DNA of 53,850 nt from an uncultured Clostridia bacterium (GCA_949745595.1 CATJWN010000076.1:1-53850); one strand, 5' to 3'; positions 1-10,072 are shown, numbered from the stretch's first letter. Notes: generated from the sequence alone by a model not told the origin. Made by a program: numbers and translations.

Positions 1-1103
1 TCATCCTCTTCACCAATTGGTGTTTCTAATGAAGCTGGATCTTGAGCAATCTTTTGAATTTCCATAACTTTTTCAACTGGTATTTCCATTTCTTCTGCAA
101 TTTCTTCTGGCGTTGGCTCTCTACCTAAAATTTGTAATAAATGTCTAGAAATTCTAATTAGTTTATTAATAGTTTCTACCATATGAACTGGTATTCTTAT
201 TGTTCTTGCTTGGTCTGCTATAGCTCTAGTAATAGCTTGTCTAATCCACCAAGTTGCGTAAGTACTAAATTTGTATCCTTTTTTATAATCAAATTTTTCT
301 ACTGCCTTTATTAATCCCATATTTCCTTCTTGGATTAAATCTAAAAATAACATTCCTCTACCAACATATTTTTTTGCTATACTTACAACCAATCTTAAGT
401 TTGATTCTGCTAATTTTTGCTTAGCTTCTTCGTCATCCTCTAAAACTCTTTTTGCAAGTTCTAATTCTTCTTCAAAAGAAAGTAGTGGTATTCTACCAAT
501 TTCTTTTAAATACATTCTAACTGGATCGTCAACACTAACACTTTCTAAGTTAGCAACGTCTAACTCTTCTATTTTTATGTCTTCTACTTCATTTAATTCA
601 TCAATATCTGGTTCTAATAGTTCTTCGTCATCTTTTAAAATGCTTATTCCCATTTCTTCAAAAGCATCAAAAACTCTATCTATCTCTTCCGGACCAGCTT
701 CTCCAAGCTCAGCAGCAAGTTCTCCATAAGTAATATTACCTTTTTCTTTTGCTGTTTTTAAAATACTTACAACTTTTTCTTTCTCGTCTTTATTGTCTTT
801 CTTTTCTTCAGAAGTTTTCTTAGTAGCTTTTTTCTTGTCTTCTTTTACTGATTCTATTTTTTTTGACTCTGCTTTCTTTTCCTCTTTCTTAGGTTCTACT
901 TTCTTTTCTTCTTTTTTTGCAGATTCTTTTTTAGGCTCCGCTTTCTTTACTTCTTTTTTAGTTTCTGCTTTTTTTTGTTCTTTCTTTGCCGTTTCTTTTT
1001 TAGCCACTGCCTTTGATTTTGTATCAGCAGTTTTTTTAGTAGTTTTAGATTTTGTTGGTTTTGTTTCTATATTTTCTACATCAACGTTTTCTTTTTTCTT
1101 CAT
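1..1103 (-). CDS. rpoD: RNA polymerase primary sigma factor RpoD (SigA), C-terminal part beyond window
   Basis: Housekeeping sigma factor that directs RNA polymerase to -10/-35 promoters. About 367 codons are visible and the gene runs off the left edge. After ATG at 1103 comes a Lys/Glu/Ala-rich low-complexity stretch of about 85 residues. A sigma 1.1-like segment ([16 protein letters not shown]) follows, then [12 protein letters not shown] (region 1.2), [12 protein letters not shown] and [17 protein letters not shown] (region 2) with the ATWWIRQAI motif, and the start of region 3 ([16 protein letters not shown]). The ATG is preceded by AGGAGG at good spacing. It lies directly downstream of dnaG, the classical primase-sigma operon. 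The long charged extension is unusual; the rest is certain. Confidence 0.97.
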   Translation of the reverse strand, partial: MKKKENVDVENIETKPTKSKTTKKTADTKSKAVAKKETAKKEQKKAETKKEVKKAEPKKESAKKEEKKVEPKKEEKKAESKKIESVKEDKKKATKKTSEEKKDNKDEKEKVVSILKTAKEKGNITYGELAAELGEAGPEEIDRVFDAFEEMGISILKDDEELLEPDIDELNEVEDIKIEELDVANLESVSVDDPVRMYLKEIGRIPLLSFEEELELAKRVLEDDEEAKQKLAESNLRLVVSIAKKYVGRGMLFLDLIQEGNMGLIKAVEKFDYKKGYKFSTYATWWIRQAITRAIADQARTIRIPVHMVETINKLIRISRHLLQILGREPTPEEIAEEMEIPVEKVMEIQKIAQDPASLETPIGEED

Positions 1104-1119
1104 TTTTTATTAAAACCTC

Positions 1120-2908
1120 CTACTTAATTTTAGCTAATTCGATTATTATATTATTAAGTTCAATTTCAAGCATAGATGCTTCTTCTTTAGACAAGTTACC
1201 ACTTTCTAATTCTTTAATTATATCAAACTTTCTATTATTTAATCTCTCTTTAGTGTAAGTTATTATTATATCTTCTATACATTTTTGCACAGAATTTATT
1301 CCATAATCTGAAAGCATTATTTCGCTTATTTGTGATTGCAACATACTATCTTCAATATTAGATAAAACTTGTAATATCTTATCTTTATCATTTTCTTTAG
1401 ATTCAGTAATAATATCAAAAATCTTTTGATTTATTTCTAGCCTAAAGTCCTCTTTCACTATATTACTTGTAATGTCTACTATTGATTCTTCATAATGATT
1501 TATAAGTAAATATAAAATCATATTCTCACGTTTTATAACAGCTTCAGAAACTTCCTCTTTAGGCTGATCTGTTTTATGTACAGGTTTACTTAATATATTA
1601 TTCTTAGAAGATTGATTTTTATACATCTGCTTATTTACTTCACCAAAAATAGCTTCTTTTGAAATATCATATTGCTTAGAAATTTTATCAATATATATTT
1701 CCCTTTCTATTTTATTTTCGACCTCTGAAAGCACTTTTGTAATCTGCTTTAAGAATCTCACTTTGTCTGTTGCACTCTCTAAATCATATTTCTCTTTAAG
1801 CATTTTTACTTTGAACTCAACTAAAGAAATAGCATTCCTAGCAAGTCGTTTAAATCCTTCACTTCCATATTTTATAATATATTCGTCAGGATCTTTCGCA
1901 CCTTCCATCTGGATAACTCTTGCATCACAACCGTTCTTTTCCAAGAATTTCAAGTCCTCTTAAAATAGCTTCTTGTCCAGCACCATCTGAATCATAACTC
2001 ATTAGCACTTGCTCACTATATTTTCTAAGAAGCCTTCCCTGTTCATCAGTAAGAGCTGTTCCTAAAGATGCAACAGTATTTTTTATACCTCTCTGGTGAA
2101 GAGAAATAGCATCCATATATCCTTCTACTAATATTATTTGTTTTTCACCTGTTTGTTTTGCAAGATTTAGCGCAAATAAATGTTGTTTTTTAGAGTATAC
2201 TAGATTTTCATTAGAATTAATATATTTGGCCGATTTTTCATTATTATCAAGCCTTCTTCCGCCAAAAGCGACTACTTTTCCATTAACTGACATTATTGGA
2301 AACATTAGTCGTTTTCTAAATCTATCTACAAATTCTCCTCTTTCTGTCTTATTTACTAAACCTGTTGCTAAAATCTCATTTTCTTTAAAACCTTTTGCTT
2401 TTAGGTGATTATATAACTCATTATATTCTCCAGAATAACCTATTTTAAAAGCTTTTAAAGTATTATTGTCAAGTTTTCTTTCTTTGACATATTCTTGTGC
2501 AATTTTCGCAAGGGGTAAATATAATCTCTCATGGAAAAATAGAGTAGTTTCCATATTTACTTTATACATTCTATCTTTTAAATATTGTTTTGCATTAAAG
2601 CCTTCATCCTGTTCAGCAGGTAACGTAATATGCCCTCTTTCTGCAAGAAACTCTATTGCCTCTCTAAAAGACAGCTTCTCTATTTCACTAACAAAAGTGA
2701 ATACATCTCCTCCTTTATGGCAGCCAAAACAATGGAAATATTGTCTATCTGGAGAAACAGAAAAAGAAGGCGATTTTTCTCTATGGAATGGGCAAATACC
2801 GAAATAATTTCTTCCACTTCTTTTTAAAGTGACATATTGTGATATAACATCAACAATATCATTTGCGGCTCTAATCTCTTCTTTTAATTCATTGCTATAT
2901 TGAACCAT
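1120..2908 (-). CDS. dnaG: DNA primase DnaG, read through one CGG +1 site
   Basis: Synthesises RNA primers at the replication fork. The N-terminal CHC2 zinc finger has C39, H42, C60 and C63. The TOPRIM core has LVEGYMDA (Glu near 262) and SYDSDGAGQEA near 304-314. The C-terminal helicase-interaction part follows the break. Frame is lost after 325 codons, at GAA CGG T. Skipping the C at 1933 gives a glycine codon and continues into GCDARVIQMEGAKDPDE, the normal DnaG sequence. The joined product is about 595 residues, the usual length. An essential gene is unlikely to be broken, which supports recoding. It is followed by rpoD. Confidence 0.93.
1931..1933 (-). other. CGG +1 recoding site in dnaG
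   Basis: Codons are GAA-CGG-T. Reading on in frame gives a stop two codons later. Skipping the C at 1933 gives GGT (Gly) and restores the DnaG frame. An alternative slip one codon earlier (EKNGC) would also restore the frame, so the exact residue order is slightly uncertain. Confidence 0.85.
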
Positions 2909-3018
2909 TATTTCATACCTTTCATATTATAATATTCGACAGATAATCTTTAAATCCTTCCCCATTTGCGATAAAAGTGTACATAATTCTAATAAACTAA
3001 TTTACTAAGTAAAAAGCT

Positions 3019-3053
3019 AAAAGATTATATACCTTTTTGATATATAATCTTTT
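3019..3053 (-). terminator. Hairpin downstream of carD
   Basis: A perfect inverted repeat (AAAAGATTATATA and its complement) with a 9-base loop lies just after the carD stop codon. Its AT-rich arms end in a T-run on the minus strand. Confidence 0.7.
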
Positions 3054-3076
3054 GTCATTATATTATTATAAAAACA

Positions 3077-3643
3077 TTAAGTTTGAGGAATAAATTTTTT
3101 CATTACATTTTCTGGAGTTTCTGCTGCTACATTTGCTGATGGAACTACTGAATGTAATTCGTAAGAAGTATTAATCTTGTTTTCAACCAATTCTTCTATC
3201 TCTTCTTTATCCTTACTTTCTGCTAAAACTAATTCACTAACAAGAATTTGTTTAGCATTTAATAACATTTTTTTCTCTGTTGTAGATAATCCTTTATCTT
3301 TTTGCTTAAAGCTTAAGTTTCTTACTATGTCTGCTACTTCATAGATATCTCCTGATTTCATTTTTTCAACGTTGTCTCTATATCTCTTGTTCCATTTTAC
3401 AGACATTTCTGTACTCTCTTGTTCTAAGATGTTAATTACTTTTCCGGCAGTTTCGCTGTCTATAATATTTCTGACACCGATATCTTCTGCTTTTGCAGTA
3501 GGCACCATTACTTTGACTTCACCAGGCATTTTTATTATGTAATAAGACTGTTTTTCATTACAAACTGACTTTTCTTCAATAGCCTCTATAATACCTGCAC
3601 CATGCATTGGGTACACTATTTTATCACCTACGTTAAACATCAT
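3077..3643 (-). CDS. CarD/CdnL-TRCF family transcriptional regulator
   Basis: A CarD-type protein that binds RNA polymerase beta through its N-terminal Tudor-like domain and stabilises open promoter complexes. The N-terminus MMFNVGDKIVYPMHGAG and the following IIEAIEEK are typical of the RNAP-interaction domain. A helical C-terminal half (KWNKRYRDNVEKMKSGDIYEV) matches the DNA-contacting domain. About 188 residues, with a longer polar tail than many homologues. I chose the ATG at 3643, about 11 bases after AAGGAG; an upstream in-frame start lacks a ribosome site. It stands alone with its own promoter and terminator. Confidence 0.88.
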   Translation of the reverse strand: MMFNVGDKIVYPMHGAGIIEAIEEKSVCNEKQSYYIIKMPGEVKVMVPTAKAEDIGVRNIIDSETAGKVINILEQESTEMSVKWNKRYRDNVEKMKSGDIYEVADIVRNLSFKQKDKGLSTTEKKMLLNAKQILVSELVLAESKDKEEIEELVENKINTSYELHSVVPSANVAAETPENVMKKFIPQT

Positions 3644-3688
3644 TTTATTCGTCACTCCTTCCAAGTAAATGTTCATTACTACATTACA

Positions 3689-3717
3689 ATTATACTACAA
3701 TTATTGTTAAAAGTCAA
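3689..3717 (-). promoter_or_regulatory. Sigma-A promoter of carD
   Basis: On the minus strand TTGACT (3712-3717) and TATAAT (3689-3694) are separated by 17 bases, about 45 bases upstream of the carD start. Confidence 0.75.
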
Positions 3718-3792
3718 AGGATTTTGTAATATAAAAGTAATTTTTTTGTTAAGTAGATTGTCTAAAATTTCCAACCTCTTCCATTCTCATTA

Positions 3793-4658
3793 TTACTTCT
3801 TTTTTCTTAATTTTGCTATAAAAAATCCTTCAAAAAAATTATTTGGTTTAACAACTAAAGTACCTTCTAGCTTCGTAGGCAAAATTGGTAAATCTTCAGC
3901 ATTTTCAATATGTATAGGTACTATTTCTAAATTTTCTTCCTTTATAATCTTTTCTACTATTTCTTCATTTTCTTTTGCTAAAACTGAACAAGTTGAATAT
4001 ACCATTTCAGAACCAACTTTTAAAATTTTGCTTGCTTTTCTTAACAACTTTTCTTGAGTCTTTGCACACTTATCTATTAGCTCTTCCTTAAAACTTTCCG
4101 TTCCACTTCCGTGAACAAGGTGCATCTAATAAAATTTGATCAAATTTAAAAAAATCATCAATATTTCTTGCATCTTTCACCATTACAAAACAAGAAGCCC
4201 CTTGCTTGTCTATATTATATTTAAGCCTTTCTGCACGCACTTTATTCATCTCACAGGCAGTAATATTAGCTCGATTTTCAGTTAATGTTGCAATCTGTGT
4301 TGCCTTTCCTCCGTGGTGCAGCTGCCATGTCTAAAATGTCTTTATCTTCCTTTGGTTCTAAAACCAAAGGAGGAATCATAGAAGATAAACTTTGTAAATA
4401 TATTTCTCCATTTTTATAAATGTCAAGTTCCTGCAAATCACTCTCATTAGCATTGTCTAAAATGTATGCACTATCATACCAAGAAACTTTTTTAAAAGAA
4501 ATTCTATTTTCATTTAATACTTTTTCAATCTTTTCATTATCTGCTTTTAAAGTATTTACTCTAAAAGTAGTCTTTTTCTTTAAGCTTCTATTTTCATAAA
4601 TTTCTTTTGCAAGCCCTTCCCCATACTGTTCCTTTAGCATTTCAAAAAAATTATTCAT
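3793..4658 (-). CDS. RsmB/NOP family rRNA (cytosine-5) methyltransferase, two CGG +1 sites
   Basis: A SAM-dependent m5C RNA methyltransferase of the NOL1/NOP2/Sun family. In zero frame the gene is three pieces. Skipping one C at 4313 and one at 4111 joins them into about 287 residues. The joined product has motif I DMAAAPGGKATQI (SAM site), DQILLDAPCSGSGT (motif IV, with the Cys of the PC motif) and YSTCSVLAKENE (second catalytic Cys). The 67 codons between the two sites translate without a stop and match the family throughout. The first base of its ATG overlaps the last base of the upstream thioredoxin stop codon, suggesting translational coupling. It lacks the NusB-like N-terminus of full RsmB. 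Confidence 0.92.
4109..4111 (-). other. CGG +1 recoding site in rsmB (second)
   Basis: Codons are TCA-CGG-A. Skipping the C at 4111 gives GGA, the glycine after Ser in the DAPCSG motif, and restores the frame to the stop at 3793. Confidence 0.92.
4311..4313 (-). other. CGG +1 recoding site in rsmB (first)
   Basis: Codons are CCA-CGG-A. Skipping the C at 4313 gives GGA-GGA-AAG, the PGGK of the SAM-binding motif. Without it the protein ends about 10 residues later. Confidence 0.93.
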
Positions 4659-5134
4659 TATTTTACTAATTCCTCAATCTCACTTTTACTAATAAGTCCA
4701 ACACTTGTATTTTTTGTCTCACCATTCTCTATCACTACTAATGTTGGAATAGACATAACACCATATTGCACTGCAAGCTCTTCATTCTCATCAATATTAA
4801 TTTTCACTACTTTTACTGTATCATTTTCTTTTGCAAATTCTGCAACTATTGGTGATAACATCTTACAAGGTCCACACCAATCTGCATAAAAATCAATTAA
4901 AACCTTTTTATCACTTTGTAAAACCTCCTTCTCAAAATTTTCCTTTGACACTTTCATAATTTCCATTTCACTTTCCTCCTCTTCAATTACTGTGCTATTA
5001 TCAATAACACTATTATTTACTAAATTTTCACTAATATTACTTTGCACAGCTTGTTTACTTGTTAAGTTATAAATAATAACAAGCAATGCAATAAAAATGG
5101 CTAATAAAATTATCGTAGATATCTTATCTTTCAC
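4658..5134 (-). CDS. Membrane-anchored thioredoxin
   Basis: A thiol-disulfide oxidoreductase on the outer face of the membrane. One N-terminal transmembrane helix (about residues 6-23) is followed by a polar linker and a thioredoxin fold with the active site WCGPC (C87, C90) and the cis-Pro motif SIPTLVVIENG. 158 residues. The start is GTG after AAAGGAG. It follows ccdA in the same operon, and CcdA is the known electron donor for such tethered thioredoxins, so the pair probably reduces extracytoplasmic disulfides. Confidence 0.88.
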   Translation of the reverse strand: MKDKISTIILLAIFIALLVIIYNLTSKQAVQSNISENLVNNSVIDNSTVIEEEESEMEIMKVSKENFEKEVLQSDKKVLIDFYADWCGPCKMLSPIVAEFAKENDTVKVVKINIDENEELAVQYGVMSIPTLVVIENGETKNTSVGLISKSEIEELVK

Positions 5135-5149
5135 GTAAATTCTCCTTTA

Positions 5150-5783
5150 TTAAAACATTACATATATTCCCATTATAATTAGAATTAATCCTGAAATTTT
5201 CTTTATAATTCCATAATTCTTCTTTATAAAGTTAAAAATATTTTTTAGCTTTTCCATTAAAACTACTGAAATTACAAATGGAATTCCAAGTCCTATTGAA
5301 TAAAATAGCATTAAAACCAATCCTTTTAATAAGCTACTTCCTTTAGCAACTAATAAAAGTGCTGAACTTAAAAATGTTCCGTATACACGGTGTCCAACTA
5401 ATTGAAAACAACATTCCAAAAACTAAAGCTTTAAAAAAATTTAAGTTTTTAACATCTATTTTTACACCCCTAGTATTGTTTAAAACCTTGAGATTTAATA
5501 TCTCCATATAGTTTAAACCTAGTAAAATTATTATTATCCCAAAAACAATCTTTATATATTTCAAATATTTGCTAATAAACATTCCTAATGTACTTGCAAA
5601 TACTGCTAGCAATAAGAAAACTACTGTAAACCCAGCCACAAAACCTATCGAATTTATAGCTGCTTTTTTAGTATTCTTCTCTTCCTCTCCCATAAAATAT
5701 GATATATATATTGGAAGCATTGGTAGTAAGCAAGGCGAAATAAAACTTGCAAAACCTTCTAAAAACGTAAAAATATATTCCAC
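5150..5783 (-). CDS. ccdA: CcdA/DsbD-type thiol electron-transfer membrane protein, one CGG +1 site
   Basis: Six-helix membrane protein carrying reducing power from cytoplasmic thioredoxin across the membrane. The N-terminal helix contains SFISPCLLPMLP with its conserved Cys and prolines. The second half has SWTPCIGTFLSS with the partner Cys. Frame is lost at ATA CGG A. Skipping the C at 5381 restores the TPC-IG motif and three further hydrophobic helices, giving about 210 residues, normal for CcdA. It is followed by the tethered thioredoxin gene. Confidence 0.92.
5379..5381 (-). other. CGG +1 recoding site in ccdA
   Basis: Codons are ATA-CGG-A. Skipping the C at 5381 gives GGA-ACA-TTT, the Gly-Thr-Phe after the conserved TPCI. 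Confidence 0.92.
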
Positions 5784-5785
5784 TC

Positions 5786-6580
5786 CTATTTCCTTTCTTC
5801 AATTATTCTATTTAAAATTTCTGCAATCCCTAGCTCTTCATTAGTTGTAGTTATTTCTTTAGCAAAAGCTTTTACTTCATCTAAAGCATTACTCATAGCA
5901 ACACCATAAACAGACTTCATCATTGAAATATCATTTAAGTCATCTCCAAAAGCAATTGCCTCTTCTGGTTTGATTTTCAAATATTTACACAATCCAAGTA
6001 TTCCATTTCCTTTTGATGCAGAAGGATTTATTATATTTATAATTTCATGTTCAATTGGTAAGTATCCTGAAATAAACCTATTTTCCACCTTAACACTGCT
6101 ATCCAACATACATATCACTTCGTCAATATTTTTACTGTCTGTAGAACCTACACTAAATTGAAGCACATCATTTTCCTCAAAAAACTTCTCATAATCCTCT
6201 TCCATTGGTATCTCATTTATTACCTTAAGGTTCATATCTGTTATATATCTTGCATATTTTGTATCTACTCTAGCAAATAGTTTTTTATTTAATACATGCT
6301 CATATATTTTCTTACAGAATTCTTTATCTAAAGGACAAATAAATAATTCTTCTTTACTTACTGCATCATATATTTCAGCCCCATTTTCGCAAATTATATA
6401 ACGCCCAGTACCAGCAATTTGTCTATAGTGCTCTGCTGCCATTTTTTGCCTTCCTGTACATATACAAACTTCAATTCCATTTTCTAAAGCTTTTCGTATT
6501 GCTTTCTTATTTTCTTCTAAAACTTCTTTTTTATGTGTAAGCAAAGTTTCATCTAAATCAAAAAATACTATTTTAAACAT
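5786..6580 (-). CDS. Cof-type HAD-superfamily phosphatase
   Basis: A cytoplasmic phosphatase for small phosphorylated metabolites; the exact substrate cannot be told. Motif I is FFDLDETLL at the N-terminus, motif II is CICTGR, the Lys of motif III is in SASKGNGI, and motif IV is AIAFGDDLNDISMM. A large C2-type cap lies between motifs II and III. About 264 residues from the ATG at 6580, preceded by AAGGAG; an ATG eight codons upstream is also open. It is the first gene of the group running into ccdA. Confidence 0.87.
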   Translation of the reverse strand: MFKIVFFDLDETLLTHKKEVLEENKKAIRKALENGIEVCICTGRQKMAAEHYRQIAGTGRYIICENGAEIYDAVSKEELFICPLDKEFCKKIYEHVLNKKLFARVDTKYARYITDMNLKVINEIPMEEDYEKFFEENDVLQFSVGSTDSKNIDEVICMLDSSVKVENRFISGYLPIEHEIINIINPSASKGNGILGLCKYLKIKPEEAIAFGDDLNDISMMKSVYGVAMSNALDEVKAFAKEITTTNEELGIAEILNRIIEERK

Positions 6581-6673
6581 ATTCTCGTCTCGCTCCTTTT
6601 CCATAACATTTTATCAATATTTTTCTATTTTTTCAATATCTAAAATTAAAAGTGGCTTTTTTTGCCAAAATGC

Positions 6674-6702
6674 TTGATTTTTTTGGCTTTTTGTGGCATA
6701 AT
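6674..6702 (+). promoter_or_regulatory. Promoter of the VirD4-like gene
   Basis: TTGATT (6674-6679), a 17-base spacer and CATAAT (6697-6702) lie about 40 bases ahead of the start codon at 6743. Confidence 0.6.
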
Positions 6703-6742
6703 AGAAGTGTATATGAATTTTAAATGAAAGTGGTGAATTTCT

Positions 6743-9082
6743 TTGATTTTAAAATATTTTGATAAATTTTTAAGTAAATTAAAAACAGATAGAACAACCT
6801 TTGTTACATATATACTTACATTACTTACAATTTACTTCTTTATAGATAGAATTGTAGAAATGTTATTTATAGCAGGTTCGGGCTTATCTGTTAATTATTG
6901 GGGACCAATAAAATATACTTTTGCATTTGCCTGTGCAACTTTCGCATTTTACTTTTCTTATGCATCTAAATTTGCAACAGGTTTTAAGCCAAGAGTTGGC
7001 TTCTTATATGCATATATTTTTGTTATATATTTCCTTGGTATCTCAATGCTTATTCAATGGGTTAACCAATTATCTTGGTTCTTACTATTTTGTGTACCAG
7101 GATATAAATATATAATTACAAACTTTATGGAGCTAATTAAGCCAGCTTTTTCAGCTTTTGCTTGGTATGTTCCGGCTGTAACTATATTTCCTCTATGGAA
7201 ATGGCTTTATATGGTTGTTAATGATATTAAACTTATACAAGACTCAATCAAAGACTACACTGGAATTAGCCTTGGTCCATCACCAGATGGTTTAGGTGCT
7301 TATACTTGTGAAAATACTTTATGTAGAAACCTTGGTACTGGTAAAATGCTTAGAATACCAGAAACTAGACGTTATGAGTCAACAGCAATTGTTGGTGTTT
7401 CTGGTTCTGGTAAAACCTCTATGGTATTTGAACCAATGATTGCTAGAGATTTGGAGAAAAAATATTTCTTCCAAGAAGCTTCTAAAGAAATGGGGTATAC
7501 AGCACTTCGTACAGGACTTGCTTTACTAGATAAACCATATTCAAATGATTACTTAAATGAAAACTTTAGATTAAATATGCTTCTTCCTATTGCAGGAAAA
7601 GAAAAACTATATAAAGCTTATATGTCTAAGTTAATTTATTATGCAGATGGTTCAAAATACATCTACAAAAACTTAGGTATTACATATCTAGCACCAGATT
7701 ATGAAACACTTTCACACATGATAGAAATTGCAAATAACTACAATATTAAATACAAAATTGTAGATCCTGATAACCAAGATTCAGTTGGATTAAATCCATT
7801 TGCAACTACTAATAAGATTAAATCTTCAATAGCTATATCTTCAGTTATTAAGAGATTAATTCAATCGGAACAACAATCAAACAATATTGTTTCTGTTGAC
7901 GAGACTTTCTCTCAAACTATAGTAACTCAAGCTGTTGAAAATTTAGTTATACTATTACAAGAAATGTATCCAAGATTAAACAATGGAGAAATGCCAAACT
8001 TATCTGATTTACTAAGCATGATTAATAACTTTGATTTAATCGAAGATATGGTTAATAAATTAGAAGAAGATGAATTACTTGCTAGTGAATATCAAATTCA
8101 AATAGGATATTTTAAAAAGAACTTCTTCAAAGGTTCTGAAAATAGAACTGCTTATGAAGAAAACTTAAGAACTTGCTCAGCTACACTTGAAAATCTACTT
8201 AGACACCCAGGTGTTAAGCAAATATTATGTAGTAGAAACAATAACATTCTTTATGATAACGCACTTCAAGACGGTGAAGTTGTATTTGTATGTACAAGAC
8301 GTGGCGATTTAGGTTCTAGCGTTCACAGAGCTTTTGGTCTATTCTACTTACTATTAATGCAACAATCTATTTTAAGTAGACCAGGAATTGAAAACTCAAG
8401 AATACCTCACTTTTTATATATTGACGAATTTGCACCATTCCTTTGTGATACTACTGAGGAAATGTTCACATTATATAGAAAATACAGAGTTGGTACTATG
8501 ATTTCAGCTCAAAACTTAGCACAACTTGGTCAAAGTACTGATGAAAGCAGTCATAAAGAAACAATACTTTCAAACTGTGTTACAAAAGCCATTTTTGGTG
8601 GTGCCAGCCCAGATGATAACGAATGGTGGCAAAAGGAACTTGGTGAGCACAGAGAGTGGAAGATGACTAACGACTACCACACATCTAAACTTGCTTATGA
8701 CGAGAATTATAAGGGTGCTGTTTGGTCATACAAAGAAAATCAATATAGAGCTAAAATTCAGGCATTACCATTTAAGTCTTTAATATTTAGAACAAAAGAT
8801 ATTAATGGTAAATGGGTTTGCGAAGTTGGTAAAGTTGACTTCTTAGAGACTAAATATAAAGAACAACAAAAAGTTAAGAAATTTAATTTTACAAAATTCA
8901 CTAGTGGAATTACAACAACTGAACCAGAAACAAAATCAAATAAATTTGATTTAAAGAATATTAGCTTTAATCCAAACCCTGACAATCCTAATGATATGGA
9001 ACCTATCCAAGGAAATGATACTCCATATGATTATGATAATGAAGATGCAATAAAACCATATAACTTTAATAACAATGGATAA
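6743..9082 (+). CDS. VirD4/TraG-like type IV coupling ATPase
   Basis: An inner-membrane DNA or protein pump that feeds substrates to a type IV secretion channel, or a relative of one. Three or four transmembrane helices lie within the first 160 residues. Walker A is VGVSGSGKTS near 217-226 and Walker B is FLYIDEFAPF near 556. A TraM-recognition-like region and a polar, Asn/Pro-rich tail follow. 779 residues, longer than the usual ~600 of Gram-positive VirD4. The TTG start has only a weak upstream GGTG. No relaxase or VirB4 gene is adjacent; the neighbour across a shared terminator is a replication-relaxation-like gene. Codon use resembles the rest of the window. Confidence 0.85.
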   Translation: MILKYFDKFLSKLKTDRTTFVTYILTLLTIYFFIDRIVEMLFIAGSGLSVNYWGPIKYTFAFACATFAFYFSYASKFATGFKPRVGFLYAYIFVIYFLGISMLIQWVNQLSWFLLFCVPGYKYIITNFMELIKPAFSAFAWYVPAVTIFPLWKWLYMVVNDIKLIQDSIKDYTGISLGPSPDGLGAYTCENTLCRNLGTGKMLRIPETRRYESTAIVGVSGSGKTSMVFEPMIARDLEKKYFFQEASKEMGYTALRTGLALLDKPYSNDYLNENFRLNMLLPIAGKEKLYKAYMSKLIYYADGSKYIYKNLGITYLAPDYETLSHMIEIANNYNIKYKIVDPDNQDSVGLNPFATTNKIKSSIAISSVIKRLIQSEQQSNNIVSVDETFSQTIVTQAVENLVILLQEMYPRLNNGEMPNLSDLLSMINNFDLIEDMVNKLEEDELLASEYQIQIGYFKKNFFKGSENRTAYEENLRTCSATLENLLRHPGVKQILCSRNNNILYDNALQDGEVVFVCTRRGDLGSSVHRAFGLFYLLLMQQSILSRPGIENSRIPHFLYIDEFAPFLCDTTEEMFTLYRKYRVGTMISAQNLAQLGQSTDESSHKETILSNCVTKAIFGGASPDDNEWWQKELGEHREWKMTNDYHTSKLAYDENYKGAVWSYKENQYRAKIQALPFKSLIFRTKDINGKWVCEVGKVDFLETKYKEQQKVKKFNFTKFTSGITTTEPETKSNKFDLKNISFNPNPDNPNDMEPIQGNDTPYDYDNEDAIKPYNFNNNG

Positions 9083-9084
9083 AA

Positions 9085-9120
9085 AAAAATAAGCTTCCGT
9101 TTTAAACGGAAGCTATTTTT
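9085..9120. terminator. Bidirectional terminator between convergent genes
   Basis: AGCTTCCGTTT and its complement form a strong hairpin flanked by A-run and T-run. It ends the VirD4-like gene on the plus strand and the gene at 9120-10055 on the minus strand. Confidence 0.85.
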
Positions 9121-10055
9121 TATCCTAATAATTTTATTTCTACATTATTTGCTTTGTGCTTACCTGTTTCTTCGTCTTTTACGAATTCCATTAAGCATTT
9201 TTCAAGTGAAGAAGCATTGTGTTTTAAGTCTGTTGTGAAATATACTTTAAACTTACTTATATCAACTTTATTAGAAATAATAACTTTGTATGTTTCTACC
9301 ATGTGTTTCTCATCTTCACATACCAATATAAGTTGTGGTGCCATTTTGAATCCACTGTCCATAGGAACAAAATTATCATAAAACTCTTTATATAATTTTA
9401 TTCTATCTAAGAATCTATCTTCCCAATCAGCCTCTCTTCTAACACACTCAAAAACTAAATCAATCTCTTTAGTCTTAACTTTTAATGTTACCTCACCATG
9501 TGCTTTAAATTGTTTTCCACAAATTTTCGCAGTAAAGTTTGGTTTTGTTTTCGAACTACTAAAATTCTTAGCTTTTCTCATATATGCTAAAATTGCTTGA
9601 TTTCCAGCTAATCTTTTCTTGATTAAAGACACTGGTTTAGTATTATCTGTTGGTTGCCATTTACACTCGACTTCTTTTGAGTTAAGTAAATATTTTCCCA
9701 TTTTCTCTAGGCAGTATACTCTATATATTCCTTTTCCCTCTTCTGAAGTAAAATAATATCTAGTAAGAATTTTCATTTTTACCAATTGATCTAATCTAGT
9801 ATTTAACTTATCTTGTGATTTAATTTCAATACCCCTATGTTCTAACAATTGAAAAATTTGTCTTGAAGTAATAAACTCATATTCATTAACTATGTCTAAA
9901 ATTGCAAAATGTACATCTGAAATATGACCTAAATTAATTTTATGGATAATTTGGTTAATTGACACATATCCATCCTTTCCATCGAAAGTTTTGATTTCCC
10001 CTTCCCTAATTGCAAATGGGGAAACGGTAGTTTTAATATTTTCATCATCTACCAT
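9120..10055 (-). CDS. Replication-relaxation-like winged-helix protein
   Basis: 311 residues. Residues about 45-125 look like a winged helix (FAILDIVNEYEFITSRQIFQLL, then LNTRLDQLVKMKILTRYY). The C-terminal half resembles the nuclease-like domain of replication-relaxation (Replic_Relax) proteins, with KEIDLVFECVRREADWEDRF as the most conserved-looking stretch. Such proteins usually accompany plasmid or integrative-element mobilisation genes. That fits the convergent VirD4-like gene, but no other element genes are here. The family assignment rests on pattern recognition and is moderate. Confidence 0.6.
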   Translation of the reverse strand: MVDDENIKTTVSPFAIREGEIKTFDGKDGYVSINQIIHKINLGHISDVHFAILDIVNEYEFITSRQIFQLLEHRGIEIKSQDKLNTRLDQLVKMKILTRYYFTSEEGKGIYRVYCLEKMGKYLLNSKEVECKWQPTDNTKPVSLIKKRLAGNQAILAYMRKAKNFSSSKTKPNFTAKICGKQFKAHGEVTLKVKTKEIDLVFECVRREADWEDRFLDRIKLYKEFYDNFVPMDSGFKMAPQLILVCEDEKHMVETYKVIISNKVDISKFKVYFTTDLKHNASSLEKCLMEFVKDEETGKHKANNVEIKLLG

Positions 10056-10072
10056 AATAAAACAAGCCTCCT

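Noticed and set aside
793..1258. Plus-strand open frames opposite rpoD
   Set aside because: Ser/Phe-rich mirror images of the Lys/Glu-rich rpoD N-terminus and dnaG end, without start signals.
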